From positions 25,504-89,503 of the forward strand of contig JBKBHA010000016.1 of the NCBI GenBank assembly GCA_046297935.1: a stretch of 64,000 nt of DNA. Direction: 5' to 3'. The notes beneath the pieces are model-generated. The model saw only the letters and a list, made by a program, of their open reading frames with translations, did no database searches and was not told where the DNA came from. The position numbers and the translations under genes were made by a program. Every line of letters starts with the position of its first letter. The stretch's first letter is position 1. This DNA is from CAYMZZ01 sp046297935 (lineage in GTDB: Bacteria > Bacteroidota > Bacteroidia > Chitinophagales > Chitinophagaceae). Below are positions 16,994-25,960 of the stretch, one piece after another.

Positions 16994-17866
16994 ATGGAAA
17001 AGACCTTTAAGCCGGTTTCGGGTTTCCTTGCCCTCTTGCTGGCGCTTATGAGTTTTGTTGGCGGCATTGTAATGATGGCCAACGGAGTAGTGGATGATCA
17101 GCCCACGCTGATTTTCTGGATAGGCATTTTGCTATTGTTGATTGCCATATTTCTTTTTAAAGGTGTAACAATCATCAACCCCAATCATTCACGGGTTTGT
17201 GTGTTTTTTGGAAAGTATGTGGGTACGGTTAAGGAGAATGGGTTGAAGTTCATGAATCCACTTTATCGACGCATCAATATATCGTTGCGGGCACAGAATC
17301 TGGAGAGTTCAAAACTGAAAGTGAACGACAAAATGGGTAATCCCATAGAAATCGGCGCCGTAATAGTATGGCAGGTGCGAGACACTTATAAGGCAGCGTT
17401 TGAAGTGGCCAATTACGATCAGTATGTGAAAGTTCAGAGCGAAGCGGCGGTGCGCCACCTGGCTAACAGTTTTCCTTATGATAATCTGGAAGACGAAACG
17501 GCTGACATTACCTTGCGCGATGGTGCCGACAAAGTGAATGAGATTCTCGAAAAAGAATTGAACGAGCGCCTGGCACCTGCTGGCTTATTCATCATTGAAG
17601 CGCGTATCAGTCACCTGGCCTATGCGGCGGAGATTGCGGGCGCCATGTTGCAGCGGCAACAGGCTACTGCCATTGTAGCCGCAAGGACCAAGATAGTAGA
17701 AGGTGCTGTTGGCATGGTTGAAATGGCGCTGGAAATGCTGGCAGCAAAACAGGTGGTGGAGCTTGACGACGAAAAAAAGGCAGCAATGGTTAGTAACCTG
17801 ATGGTAGTGCTTTGTGGTGAGCGAGGCGCATCGCCTGTGTTGAATACGGGTACCCTTTATCAATAA
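16994..17866 (+). CDS. SPFH domain / band 7 family membrane protein
   Basis: The 290-residue protein has two N-terminal membrane spans (residues about 10-30 and 38-55). A band 7 domain follows, starting around VTIINPNHSRVCVFFGKYVGTV interrupted by the loop KENGLKFMNPLYRR. The later segment EIAGAMLQRQQATAIVAAR is the coiled-coil region typical of stomatin/flotillin-like proteins. A small Arc-type gene follows after 11 nt, a pairing seen widely in bacteria. It is probably a membrane scaffold. Confidence 0.92.
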   Translation: MEKTFKPVSGFLALLLALMSFVGGIVMMANGVVDDQPTLIFWIGILLLLIAIFLFKGVTIINPNHSRVCVFFGKYVGTVKENGLKFMNPLYRRINISLRAQNLESSKLKVNDKMGNPIEIGAVIVWQVRDTYKAAFEVANYDQYVKVQSEAAVRHLANSFPYDNLEDETADITLRDGADKVNEILEKELNERLAPAGLFIIEARISHLAYAAEIAGAMLQRQQATAIVAARTKIVEGAVGMVEMALEMLAAKQVVELDDEKKAAMVSNLMVVLCGERGASPVLNTGTLYQ

Positions 17867-17877
17867 ACTGACAGCGA

Positions 17878-18060
17878 ATGGCTGAAAAAAAGACTTTCGT
17901 GTTGCGGCTGGATCCGGAGATGTACAGGATGCTGGAGAAATGGGCTGCGGATGAGTTTCGGAGCGTGAATGGACAGATTGAGTGGATCATTGCGCAAAAA
18001 ATGAAGGAAGCCGGTCGGGTAAAGGAGGGTGCAACAAAACCAAAAAAAAGCAGTGAATAA
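17878..18060 (+). CDS. small Arc/ribbon-helix-helix-like protein
   Basis: This 60-residue basic protein has TFVLRLDPEMYRMLEKWAADEF, presented here as one helix-preceded strand, and VNGQIEWIIAQ, the pattern of Arc-family DNA-binding proteins. It starts 11 nt after the SPFH gene, so the two are co-transcribed. It may bind DNA, but in this genomic context its role is not established. The C-terminal tail is Lys-rich. Confidence 0.85.
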   Translation: MAEKKTFVLRLDPEMYRMLEKWAADEFRSVNGQIEWIIAQKMKEAGRVKEGATKPKKSSE

Positions 18061-18218
18061 TCTGTGCAATCTGTGAAAAGAGTCTGCGTCATCTGCGTCA
18101 AAAATCTGTGTTAATCTGTGGGAACAGAAAACCATTTACTGTTTGTAGGTACTGAATAGTACGGGTAGTTCTGTTCTCACAGATTGACACAGATCTTTAC
18201 ACAGATAGACACAGATGA
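18058..18218. repeat. dispersed imperfect inverted repeat, copy 1 (AATCTGTG family)
   Basis: The left arm has tandem AATCTGTG/ATCTGCGTC-like units ending in GGGAACAGAA. A loop begins AACCATTTACTGTTTG. The right arm begins TTCTGTTCTCACAGAT and has the reverse-complement units. A second copy with the same arms and loop start lies at 25,961-26,100. The layout suggests a non-coding palindromic mobile repeat. Confidence 0.75.
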
Positions 18219-18227
18219 ATGCATAGA

Positions 18228-18262
18228 AAAGGGCCGGGGTTTGACCCGGCCCTTTTTTATTT
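18228..18262. terminator. bidirectional intrinsic terminator
   Basis: GGGCCGGG and CCCGGCCC enclose a 5-nt loop, with A's on one side and TTTTTT on the other. It serves the M1 peptidase gene (minus strand) and can also end plus-strand transcripts from the SPFH operon. Confidence 0.85.
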
Positions 18263-18278
18263 TAGTGAATGTAGCTTC

Positions 18279-20654
18279 TTAAAAGCCTTTTTTCTCCATT
18301 GCTTTTTGCATGGGATTGATGCCCGGAGGCTGCACTACATTTTGTTTTTGTTTGAACAACTGGAATTTGCTGGGCGCTGCAATAGTATTCCAGCTATTAT
18401 TGCTTTCGTCGATATCGGCTGTTTCCTTATATGGATCGAGTTTGATCGATGCCACTTCTTTATCTTTCATGAAAGTCTTGATCACTTTCTGTTCGTTCTG
18501 ACGCCATACCTGTACCGGTATACGCTCAACTTCCTTGGTACCGTCTTTATAAGTCCATTCAATAATGATAGGCATTACCAGGCCGCCTTTGTTGCTAAAG
18601 GTCAGTTCGTAAAAATGCTTGTCGGCATATTTTTTCTGACCGGCTGCATCCAGTTCTTCTGTTGTATTTACAAAGCTCACCGGATAGGAAGCGGTGTCGT
18701 ATTTCTCGATTCCGCGATCATATTTCCAGTAAAAATCACGGAGTGTGGTATCGCGATCCGTTTCGAAAACAATGCGCTTGTCTTCGCGATTGCGGCGTTT
18801 CGACAGGTCATCAAATTCGTTCACCAATGGCTTAGGCAATTTGCGCATTACAGTCGTATCGCGGAATGCAGGTTTTGCGGTCACATCGGGCTTCGCGTAT
18901 TTCACCGTGTCGAGCGAAATATCTACTGGGTCAGTACCAAAGAACCAGCCACGCCAGAACCAGTCGAGGTCCTCGCCAGTGGCATCTTCAATGGTGCGGA
19001 AAAGGTCGGCCGGTGCTGGCGATTTAAAGGCCCAGCGGCGGGCATATTCGCGGAAAGCATAATCAAACAGCTCACGGCCCACGATTGTTTCGCGCAGGAT
19101 GTTGAGGGCTGTTGCGGGTTTGTCGTAAGCGTTAGCACCAAAATTGGCGATGTTCTCCGAATTGGTCATGATAGGCTCCAATTGATCCTTGGGCAATTTC
19201 ATGTAATTGGTAATTGTCCAGGGAGCGCCTTCGGAACTGGGGAAGGTGTTATCCCACAATTCCTGTGTCAGGTATTGAAGATAAGAATTGAGGCCCTCGT
19301 CCATCCAGGTCCACTGACGCTCATCACTGTTTACAATCATGGGGAAGAAATTATGTCCCACTTCGTGAATGATCACAAAGATGGCGGCGTTGCGGGAGCC
19401 CTCTGTGTAAGAACCGTCTTTTTGCGCACGACCGGGGTTGAAGCAGATCATGGGATATTCCATACCCTGGTTACCTTCTACCGATTGAGCAGTAGGATAG
19501 GGATAAGGAATGGAAAACTTGGAATAAGTCTTGATAGTATGTGCTACTGCCTTGGTAGAGTAACGATTGTAGATGGGATAAGCTTCTTTCCCATAAAAGC
19601 TCATGCACATTACTTTCTTTCCTTCCACAGTCACCGGGAGTGCATCCCATACAAAACGACGGCTGCTGGTCCATGCAAAATCGCGCACGTTGTCGGCTTT
19701 GAATATCCAGGTTTTTTTACCGGTTGCTTTTTTGGCTGCTGCCGCTTCGGCTTCTTCAAGCGTAACAATTTCTACTGGTTCTTTCGCTGTTTGCGCTTTA
19801 GCCCAACGGGCTTTTTGAGTAGCGTTGAGATTTTGTGCATAGTTCAGACACTCGCCGGTAGAACCCACTACGTGGTCAGCAGGCACCGTCATCTGCACTT
19901 TGAAATTGCCGAATGTCAGAGCGAATTCGCCACGTCCGGTGAACTGATGATTCTGCCATCCCTGGTCGTCGCTGTATTTACAGAGGCGGGGATACCATTG
20001 CGTAATGGTGTAGGCGTTGTTGCCATCGTCGAATGACTCATAACCACCACGGGCGCCACCAAAGCGTACGAAATCGCCGCGGTTAGCAATTTTATAGCTC
20101 CAGTCGATGCGGAACTGAAATTTTTGACCGGGCTTCAACGGTGTTGGCAGTTCTACCCTCATCATGGTTTTGTTCAGCACATGCTGGAGAGGCTTACCCA
20201 GCATATCGGTGAGGCGCGAGATTTTGAAACCGTAACCATTGTCGCTATTGCGTTCCTCCATGGCATCGAGCATATTGTCAGTCGCCTGCTTAGGCATTGT
20301 ATTGCTCGATTGATAGTTGGCGTTATTAACAGTGCTGTGCTGGTTTTCGTCGAGCTGTAGCCACAGGTAAGTCAATACGTCGGGCGAGTTGTTGAAATAG
20401 GTGATTGTTTCGGAACCCGTCAATTTGTTGTTGGGTTCATCCAGCTCGCATTTGATGTCGTAGTCTACCCGCTGCTGCCAGTACTTGGGACCTGGGGCAC
20501 CGCTGGCAGTACGATACTCATTGGGCGTGGGAAGAATGGTGCCCAGTTGCTCGAACTTGTTGCCATGGTTGCTGCCGGGATTGTTCTGGATATTTTGTGC
20601 CCATCCATACAACCCAATGGCCAGCATCAGCAGAAATAGTGCTGCCTTTTTCAT
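18279..20654 (-). CDS. M1-family metallopeptidase (secreted)
   Basis: The 791-residue protein has a signal peptide (MKKAALFLLMLAIGLYGWAQ). The gluzincin zinc motif is complete: HEVGHNF with the downstream glutamate in WMDEGLNSYLQ. The GxMEN-type substrate motif is present as NQGMEYP. The N-terminal region is an M1 beta-sandwich, and the C-terminal 250 residues form additional domains with Lys-rich segments. The ATG at 20,654 is preferred because it starts the signal peptide. The HupE-like gene upstream ends 29 nt away on the same strand. Likely role is periplasmic peptide breakdown. Confidence 0.92.
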   Translation of the reverse strand: MKKAALFLLMLAIGLYGWAQNIQNNPGSNHGNKFEQLGTILPTPNEYRTASGAPGPKYWQQRVDYDIKCELDEPNNKLTGSETITYFNNSPDVLTYLWLQLDENQHSTVNNANYQSSNTMPKQATDNMLDAMEERNSDNGYGFKISRLTDMLGKPLQHVLNKTMMRVELPTPLKPGQKFQFRIDWSYKIANRGDFVRFGGARGGYESFDDGNNAYTITQWYPRLCKYSDDQGWQNHQFTGRGEFALTFGNFKVQMTVPADHVVGSTGECLNYAQNLNATQKARWAKAQTAKEPVEIVTLEEAEAAAAKKATGKKTWIFKADNVRDFAWTSSRRFVWDALPVTVEGKKVMCMSFYGKEAYPIYNRYSTKAVAHTIKTYSKFSIPYPYPTAQSVEGNQGMEYPMICFNPGRAQKDGSYTEGSRNAAIFVIIHEVGHNFFPMIVNSDERQWTWMDEGLNSYLQYLTQELWDNTFPSSEGAPWTITNYMKLPKDQLEPIMTNSENIANFGANAYDKPATALNILRETIVGRELFDYAFREYARRWAFKSPAPADLFRTIEDATGEDLDWFWRGWFFGTDPVDISLDTVKYAKPDVTAKPAFRDTTVMRKLPKPLVNEFDDLSKRRNREDKRIVFETDRDTTLRDFYWKYDRGIEKYDTASYPVSFVNTTEELDAAGQKKYADKHFYELTFSNKGGLVMPIIIEWTYKDGTKEVERIPVQVWRQNEQKVIKTFMKDKEVASIKLDPYKETADIDESNNSWNTIAAPSKFQLFKQKQNVVQPPGINPMQKAMEKKGF

Positions 20655-20682
20655 GTTTGTTTGTTTTTTTATAATGCTCAAA

Positions 20683-21255
20683 TCAGGGAATTCTTTCCAA
20701 TGCAATTAAAAACGAAATTCCAAAAACGGCCGCCGACAGGAACAAAACCCAATCGCGGCGCTGAACCCGGAACAGCTGTACCAGTTGTGCCAGCACCAGT
20801 AGAGCCAGTACTACCACAATCTGTCCTACTTCCAAACCTACGTTAAATCCGAATAGGCTCCAGCCCAGACTTTGATCGGAAGCCAGCACCATTCTGATGG
20901 TATTGGCAAACCCCATCCCATGTATTAATCCGAAAAACAGGGCTAAGAAATAATTGATGCGCATAGCCTGCGGGCTAAATTTCAGCTGTCGCAAATTGCT
21001 CAGGGCGGTGACTACAATGGTAACTGGAATCAGAAACTCGACCCAGTTACTGGGAAATCGTACATAGTCGAGCACACTTAGCGCCAGGGTAAGGGAATGA
21101 CCAATGGTGAAGGCAGTGACGAGTATCAGTACCTTTTTCCAGTCTTTCAGGAGGTACACGGCCGCCAGTGCTGCGATGAATAGCTGGTGGTCCAGCGCAT
21201 CCCTGCTGATGATATGCTCCCAACCCAGTTTGAAATAAAAACCAAAATCTCCCAT
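20683..21255 (-). CDS. HupE/UreJ-like membrane protein
   Basis: This protein of about 190 residues has six or so hydrophobic segments. Conserved features are GWEHIISRDALDHQLF near the N-terminus, FTIGHSLTLAL, and GLIHGMGFAN, histidine motifs typical of the HupE/UreJ group linked with nickel/cobalt transport. I start it at the ATG at 21,255, which gives MGDFGFYFKLG; an in-frame upstream start exists. It lies between an M1 peptidase gene and a divergent DUF6702 gene, a repeated neighbourhood in Bacteroidota. The transported ion is not established. Confidence 0.85.
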   Translation of the reverse strand: MGDFGFYFKLGWEHIISRDALDHQLFIAALAAVYLLKDWKKVLILVTAFTIGHSLTLALSVLDYVRFPSNWVEFLIPVTIVVTALSNLRQLKFSPQAMRINYFLALFFGLIHGMGFANTIRMVLASDQSLGWSLFGFNVGLEVGQIVVVLALLVLAQLVQLFRVQRRDWVLFLSAAVFGISFLIALERIP

Positions 21256-21363
21256 GTTTGTAGAAATATGAACGGTAACCAACTGTACCGTCAAATTTAC
21301 CGTCTTTACTAGCAGGTTGGTAAAATAAGCCAGAGTTTTGTATCGTTGAAATAAATTTGCCCA

Positions 21364-21879
21364 ATGGTAGTATGGTTCAATAAATGGCTGCTGGCCACGC
21401 TGTTTGCCTTTCCTTTATTAGCCGGTCAGGCTCCAAAGTCGCCACACCCCCTTCATCTGGGCATGGTGGAAATAGAGCATAATCGCGAGGCTGGCACCCT
21501 GGAGGTAAGCTGTAAGCTTTTTACCGACGACTTCGAAAATATTCTGGAAAGGACCTACAATGTCAACATTGACCTGATCAACCCGCCCGATAGGGCATTT
21601 GTGCAGAAGTATGTGAACGAATACGTGAAAAAGCATCTGCAGATAAAGGTCGATGGAAAGCAGGCAGAATTTTCCTGTATCGGATTTGAACGTGATCATG
21701 AAGCTACTTTCAGCTACTTCGAGGCCCAGGGCATAAAGACTGCCAACAGTTTTGAGATCACCGTCGATCTCATGTATGATCTTTTCGACGATCAGTCAAA
21801 TATCATTCACCTCATTAAAGACGGGAAACGCAAGAGTAGCAAGCTGAATTATCCGGCGAAAATGGTGAAGCAACTGTGA
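21364..21879 (+). CDS. DUF6702-family secreted protein
   Basis: The 171-residue protein has an N-terminal signal peptide (about 20 residues, WLLATLFAFPLLAG). The mature part starts SPHPLHLGMVEIEHN and contains LEVSCKLFTDDFENIL, features of the DUF6702 family. It is divergent from the HupE-like gene, and TAAATTTG lies just 5 nt before the ATG as a possible -7 element. A partnership with the HupE-like protein in metal handling is inferred from the conserved neighbourhood only. Confidence 0.82.
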   Translation: MVVWFNKWLLATLFAFPLLAGQAPKSPHPLHLGMVEIEHNREAGTLEVSCKLFTDDFENILERTYNVNIDLINPPDRAFVQKYVNEYVKKHLQIKVDGKQAEFSCIGFERDHEATFSYFEAQGIKTANSFEITVDLMYDLFDDQSNIIHLIKDGKRKSSKLNYPAKMVKQL

Positions 21880-21882
21880 AAA

Positions 21883-21925
21883 CCTGCCTGCGGCAGGCAA
21901 GTTTGCACATTTCCACATTTGCCCC
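21883..21925. repeat. CCTGCCTGCGGCAGGCA palindrome plus TTTGCACA unit
   Basis: Right after the DUF6702 stop lie the palindrome CCTGCCTGCGGCAGGCA and the octamer units TTTGCACA and TTTCCACA. The arrangement is the same as in the leuC-leuD gap. It lies between convergent genes. Confidence 0.6.
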
Positions 21926-21930
21926 CGGCA

Positions 21931-23223
21931 TCACTCCTCCATTTCCTCCCGTATCTTATCACTGATCGTTACGAGTATTTTATCAATGCGGTGGCCGTCC
22001 ATGTCTACGATTTCGATGGTAAAGCCTTTCCATTCCAGCTTGTCGCCGGTATGGGGTATGCGTTCAAGCTGGTGAAGGATAAATCCGGCCAGGGTATCGA
22101 ATTCCTGTTCACCTTCGTTCATCCATTCGGTTTTTTCAAACTTCACCAGGAAGTCATAGAAGGGAATCTGTGCATCTACAAGATAGCTGCCATCCTCGCG
22201 TTCATTGATCTCGTATTCGGGAATATCGGGTTGGGGCATATCGCCGATGATGGCCTCCAGAATGTCATTTAGCGTTATCATGCCAAGGATGGAGCCATAT
22301 TCATCTACTATAAAGCAGGAGTGAAGCTTCGACTCTTTAAATTTCTCCATCACCTGAAATGCTGTATTGTTCTCAGGTACAAACAGGGCGGGAAGCATCA
22401 GGTCTTTGAAGGCGATATTGTCGGGTGAAATATAGAGATCCTTGATAGACACCACCCCTTTGATATTGTCGATATTGTTGTCGCAAATCGGATAAAGCGA
22501 GTGCGGTTCGCGCATGATCTTTTCCTTGATCATTTCTTCGGTATCGTCGAGGCTGAACCAGATGATATCGCTTCGGTGGGTCATGAGCGAAGTGATATTA
22601 CGATCACTCAGGTGAAAGACCCGTTCTATAATTTCCTGTTCAGTTTCTTCAATGGCGCCCTGCTCGGTGCCTTCGCTGATAATGGCCTTGATCTCATCTT
22701 CCGTTACAAAATTGTCGTTGGGTTTTAGCCCCAGCACTCGTACCACGATGTTGCTGCTTTTGCTTAGCAACCAGATAAATGGATGTGTAATCAGGCTGAG
22801 AATACGCATGGGCCGGGCCGCAATTTTGGCGATACCTTCAGGCCGGGCGAGCCCCAAACGTTTTGGAACCAGTTCGCCAAAAATGATGGTGAAATAGGTA
22901 ACGATGATGACCACGATGGCTGTGGCAATACCATAGCTGTATGGTGCCAGTGAAGGCCACTTTTGCAGGTACACGGCAAAATCATCCGTAATTTTTTCGC
23001 CGGAATACAGACCAGTCATAATCCCTACCACCGTAATCCCCATCTGAACTGTAGAGAGAAAATTTTCCGGTTTGTTGGCCAGGTTCAACGCTTCTCTTGC
23101 ATCCCGGTCGCCTTTGTTGGCTTGCGCTTCGAGGCGGGCTTTCCGGGCCGACACCAACGCAATTTCTGCCATCGAAAAAAGGCCATTCAGCAGGATCAGA
23201 CCCGCCAATATGAGTATTTCCAT
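21931..23223 (-). CDS. CNNM/CorC-type hemolysin-family transporter with CBS domains
   Basis: The 430-residue protein has an N-terminal CNNM domain with four hydrophobic segments (FSMAEIALVSARKARLE near residue 15). Two CBS domains follow at about 205-325 (MTHRSDIIWFSLDD, FIVDEYGSILGMITLNDIL), then a C-terminal CorC/HlyC domain (YLVDAQIPFYDF, DTLAGFILHQL). The family is linked to Mg2+/Co2+ export. The upstream PAP2 gene overlaps by one nucleotide (TAATG), indicating translational coupling. Confidence 0.93.
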   Translation of the reverse strand: MEILILAGLILLNGLFSMAEIALVSARKARLEAQANKGDRDAREALNLANKPENFLSTVQMGITVVGIMTGLYSGEKITDDFAVYLQKWPSLAPYSYGIATAIVVIIVTYFTIIFGELVPKRLGLARPEGIAKIAARPMRILSLITHPFIWLLSKSSNIVVRVLGLKPNDNFVTEDEIKAIISEGTEQGAIEETEQEIIERVFHLSDRNITSLMTHRSDIIWFSLDDTEEMIKEKIMREPHSLYPICDNNIDNIKGVVSIKDLYISPDNIAFKDLMLPALFVPENNTAFQVMEKFKESKLHSCFIVDEYGSILGMITLNDILEAIIGDMPQPDIPEYEINEREDGSYLVDAQIPFYDFLVKFEKTEWMNEGEQEFDTLAGFILHQLERIPHTGDKLEWKGFTIEIVDMDGHRIDKILVTISDKIREEMEE

Positions 23224-23840
23224 TAAGAAGCCACAGTTGATTGTTGATCGAAGATAACGATTCCGTGGCGCTTGATGTAGAGGCGGGCAGTTAAACTACC
23301 GATCAGCGCGCCGATGGCCAGTCCGACGAGCACATCAAATGGGTAATGTACACCTACATAGATTTGGGCATAGCCGATCAGTGCTGCCCAGGCAAAACCA
23401 ATCATAGCCCAGCGACCCAGCCAGGCACGGGTCGTGAAATAGAAAAAAGTTGCCATACCCATATGGTTGGCGGCATGGTTGGAAGTGAAGCTATGACCGC
23501 TGGAACAGTAGTTCACCAGCAGCCGCACATAACTAAACAGATCAGGGTCCCCACAGGGTCGGACCCTTTCAAAATTATGTTTGAATAAATAGGTACCGGT
23601 CATATCGGTAAGTGCAACTGTACATAACAGAAATACCACCCACCAACCACCACGGGCCTTGAAGTTGAGCAGTGCAAAAGCAATCAGGAAGATATAAAGG
23701 GGTGCCCAGTTCAGCGCCTCCCGCATGAAGGGCATCACGGCGTCAAAAAAGCTATTGGTCCACTGCCCGTTCACCTTCACAAACATCGCCCGGTCCCAGC
23801 GTTCCAGCAACTGCAAAAGATTGTTTTGAAGCAAAGACAT
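23223..23840 (-). CDS. PAP2-family phosphatase
   Basis: The 205-residue integral membrane protein has the three acid-phosphatase motifs: KHNFERVRPCG (KxxxxxxRP), SSGHSFTSNHAANHMG (PSGH-like), and GVHYPFDVLVG (SRxxxxxHxxxD-like, with IYVGVHYPFD). Likely substrates are undecaprenyl or other lipid diphosphates. The ATG at 23,840 (MSLLQNN) is preferred over a much longer frame that would overlap the divergent promoter. Its stop overlaps the start of the CNNM gene. Confidence 0.9.
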   Translation of the reverse strand: MSLLQNNLLQLLERWDRAMFVKVNGQWTNSFFDAVMPFMREALNWAPLYIFLIAFALLNFKARGGWWVVFLLCTVALTDMTGTYLFKHNFERVRPCGDPDLFSYVRLLVNYCSSGHSFTSNHAANHMGMATFFYFTTRAWLGRWAMIGFAWAALIGYAQIYVGVHYPFDVLVGLAIGALIGSLTARLYIKRHGIVIFDQQSTVAS

Positions 23841-23902
23841 ACGCAAAATTACGAATACCTGTGCACACTGGGCAGGCTGCCGGCAAGTGCTATATTTGCT
23901 GC

Positions 23903-25879
23903 ATGCTTCGCCGGTATAAAGTACCAAAGACCATCCTTTGGGTCGTCAACCTGTTTTTTATTTTCCTGCTGTTATTCACCAGTTTCCGGGTGGCTACTTT
24001 TTTTGCATTTCACCCCCCGGACCTCGATTTTGGTGATGTGCTGCCGGCTTTTTACCTGGGTGTGCAGTACGATTTGCGCTGGATTTCCCTGCTACTGCTG
24101 CCTATTGTGCTGCTGAGCATGAGCCCAAGGCTGTCGCCCTTCTACTCGGCTCGCAACAAGCAATGGTGGACCTGGTACCTGGCATTGGTGACCTTTATTG
24201 TGTTTTTCTTTTTTGCGGCAGATATGGGCAGTTTTTCTTATAACCAGACCCGCCTCGACGCTGGAGCCATGAACTTTGTGGAAGATCCCGGCATTTCTTT
24301 CCGGATGATGTGGCAAACCTACCCGCTGTTCTGGATGATTCTTGGCCTGTTGATCACCGTGGTTATTTTCCGATGGATGTACCACAAAAGCCACTGGCGG
24401 GTGATAAGTCAAACCGATGGATTAAAAATTCCCTACCGGCGAAAATTTTTTATCGTTACCGCACTGTTGTTTGCTGCACTTATATACGGCAAGCTATCTA
24501 CAAAACCTCTCACCTGGAAGGAATGTTTTGTATTTCAGGATAATTTCAAATCCTACCTCGCGCTGAATCCACTTCAAAACTTTTTCACCACACTAAAATT
24601 CCGCAGACCCGTTTTCAACGAGCAGAAAGCGCGGGAAGCGTTTCCGCTGGTAGCAAAATGGATGCAACTGCCCGATCCGGATCGATTTGGCTTTCGCAGA
24701 CTGGTGATGCCATCCGGGAGCGCCATCGAAAGCAGGCCGAATATTGTACTGGTCATGTGCGAGTCGTACAGCATGTACAAGAGCAGCATGAGCGGTAACC
24801 CCTTAAACAGTACACCATTTTTTGACTCGCTTAGTCAACAGGGTATTTTTTTCGAACGCTGTTTTACACCTCATTTTTCTACAGCACGCGGTTTGTTTGC
24901 TTTGATCACCGGCATACCAGATGCACAACTGTTCAAATTTTCAACGCGTAATCCGCAGGCCAAAAAGCAGCGCACGATCATCAACGATTTCAAAGGCTAT
25001 AGCAAACATTATTTTCTCGGCGGCGATCCCGACTTTAATAATTTCAGGGGGCTGCTGGAAAACATCGAGGGGTTGAAGCTGCATACCGAGGCCGACTTTT
25101 CGGCTCCAAGACTAAATGTTTGGGGTATCAGCGATAAAGACCTGTTTCTGGAAGCCAACAAAGTATTCCGCGCTCAGGATAGTTCTTTCTTCGCCATCAT
25201 TCAAACCTCCATGAATCACCGTCCTTACATGGCTCCGGAGGAAGACGGTGATTTTCGGAAAGAGCATCCCAGCGAAGATGATTTACAACGATACGGATTT
25301 CAATCGGAGGACGAATACAATTGTTTTCGCTATGCCGACTACAGCATCCGCAAGTTTATTGAAGCCGCCAGTCAGGAAGAATATTTTCACAACACTATTT
25401 TTGTGTTTGTAGGCGATCATGGCGTTGCCGGCAACGCCAGCGCTGTATATCCACGTGCATGGACTGATCAGCGCTTGACCGACGAGCATGTGCCCCTGCT
25501 TTTCTACGCTCCATTTTTGCTGCCACCGCAACGCAGGAACGAGGTGGTTTCGCAAATCGACGTACTGCCTACCATCGCCGGCATGTTGCAGCAGCCCTAT
25601 GTAAACAGCACTCTGGGGCGCGATCTTTTACATCCGCAAAAGGAACATAACTTTGCTTTTATTACGAATACAGCCGGGCAGATTGGTTTGGTTACAGATG
25701 ATTATTATTTTACGAGCAATCTCAATTTTCCGGATGAAGAGATGGTGAGTATCCGTAACAACCCTTTGCGCCATAGTCCGGCTGAGCGCGATTCGATTCA
25801 AAAGGAGTTATCAACATTTACGAATGCATTTTTCGAAACGGCGCGATATCTGATAATGAATAATAAAGGTGAGAGGTGA
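23903..25879 (+). CDS. LTA synthase-family sulfatase-fold membrane protein
   Basis: The protein, about 658 residues, has five N-terminal membrane spans followed by an extracytoplasmic sulfatase/alkaline-phosphatase-superfamily domain. Motifs are NIVLVMCESYS (metal site), TPHFSTARGLFALITG (nucleophile threonine of LtaS-like enzymes), and FVFVGDHGVAG (metal ligands). Such proteins transfer phosphoglycerol or phosphoethanolamine groups at the envelope; the substrate here is unknown. The start at 23,903 (MLRRYK) follows TATATTTG, a perfect -7 element. The last codons read into a heptamer tandem repeat, so the C-terminal GER ending comes from the repeat. Confidence 0.9.
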   Translation: MLRRYKVPKTILWVVNLFFIFLLLFTSFRVATFFAFHPPDLDFGDVLPAFYLGVQYDLRWISLLLLPIVLLSMSPRLSPFYSARNKQWWTWYLALVTFIVFFFFAADMGSFSYNQTRLDAGAMNFVEDPGISFRMMWQTYPLFWMILGLLITVVIFRWMYHKSHWRVISQTDGLKIPYRRKFFIVTALLFAALIYGKLSTKPLTWKECFVFQDNFKSYLALNPLQNFFTTLKFRRPVFNEQKAREAFPLVAKWMQLPDPDRFGFRRLVMPSGSAIESRPNIVLVMCESYSMYKSSMSGNPLNSTPFFDSLSQQGIFFERCFTPHFSTARGLFALITGIPDAQLFKFSTRNPQAKKQRTIINDFKGYSKHYFLGGDPDFNNFRGLLENIEGLKLHTEADFSAPRLNVWGISDKDLFLEANKVFRAQDSSFFAIIQTSMNHRPYMAPEEDGDFRKEHPSEDDLQRYGFQSEDEYNCFRYADYSIRKFIEAASQEEYFHNTIFVFVGDHGVAGNASAVYPRAWTDQRLTDEHVPLLFYAPFLLPPQRRNEVVSQIDVLPTIAGMLQQPYVNSTLGRDLLHPQKEHNFAFITNTAGQIGLVTDDYYFTSNLNFPDEEMVSIRNNPLRHSPAERDSIQKELSTFTNAFFETARYLIMNNKGER

Positions 25880-25958
25880 GAGGTGAGAGGTGAGAGGTGA
25901 GAGGTGAAAGGTGAGAGGTGAAAGGTGAGAGGTGAAAGGTGAGAGGTGAGTGGTGAGA
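25868..25958. repeat. heptamer tandem repeat GTGAGAG
   Basis: About 13 units of GTGAGAG/GTGAAAG run from the 3' end of the sulfatase-fold gene into the intergenic space. The stop codon of that gene lies inside the second unit. The array directly adjoins copy 2 of the AATCTGCG inverted repeat. Confidence 0.85.
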
Positions 25959-25960
25959 CG

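Noticed and set aside
18219..20036. 605-codon plus-strand open frame opposite the M1 peptidase gene
   Set aside because: It is fully antisense to a clear peptidase with signal peptide and zinc motif. Its composition (many Phe, Cys, His) is that of a shadow frame.
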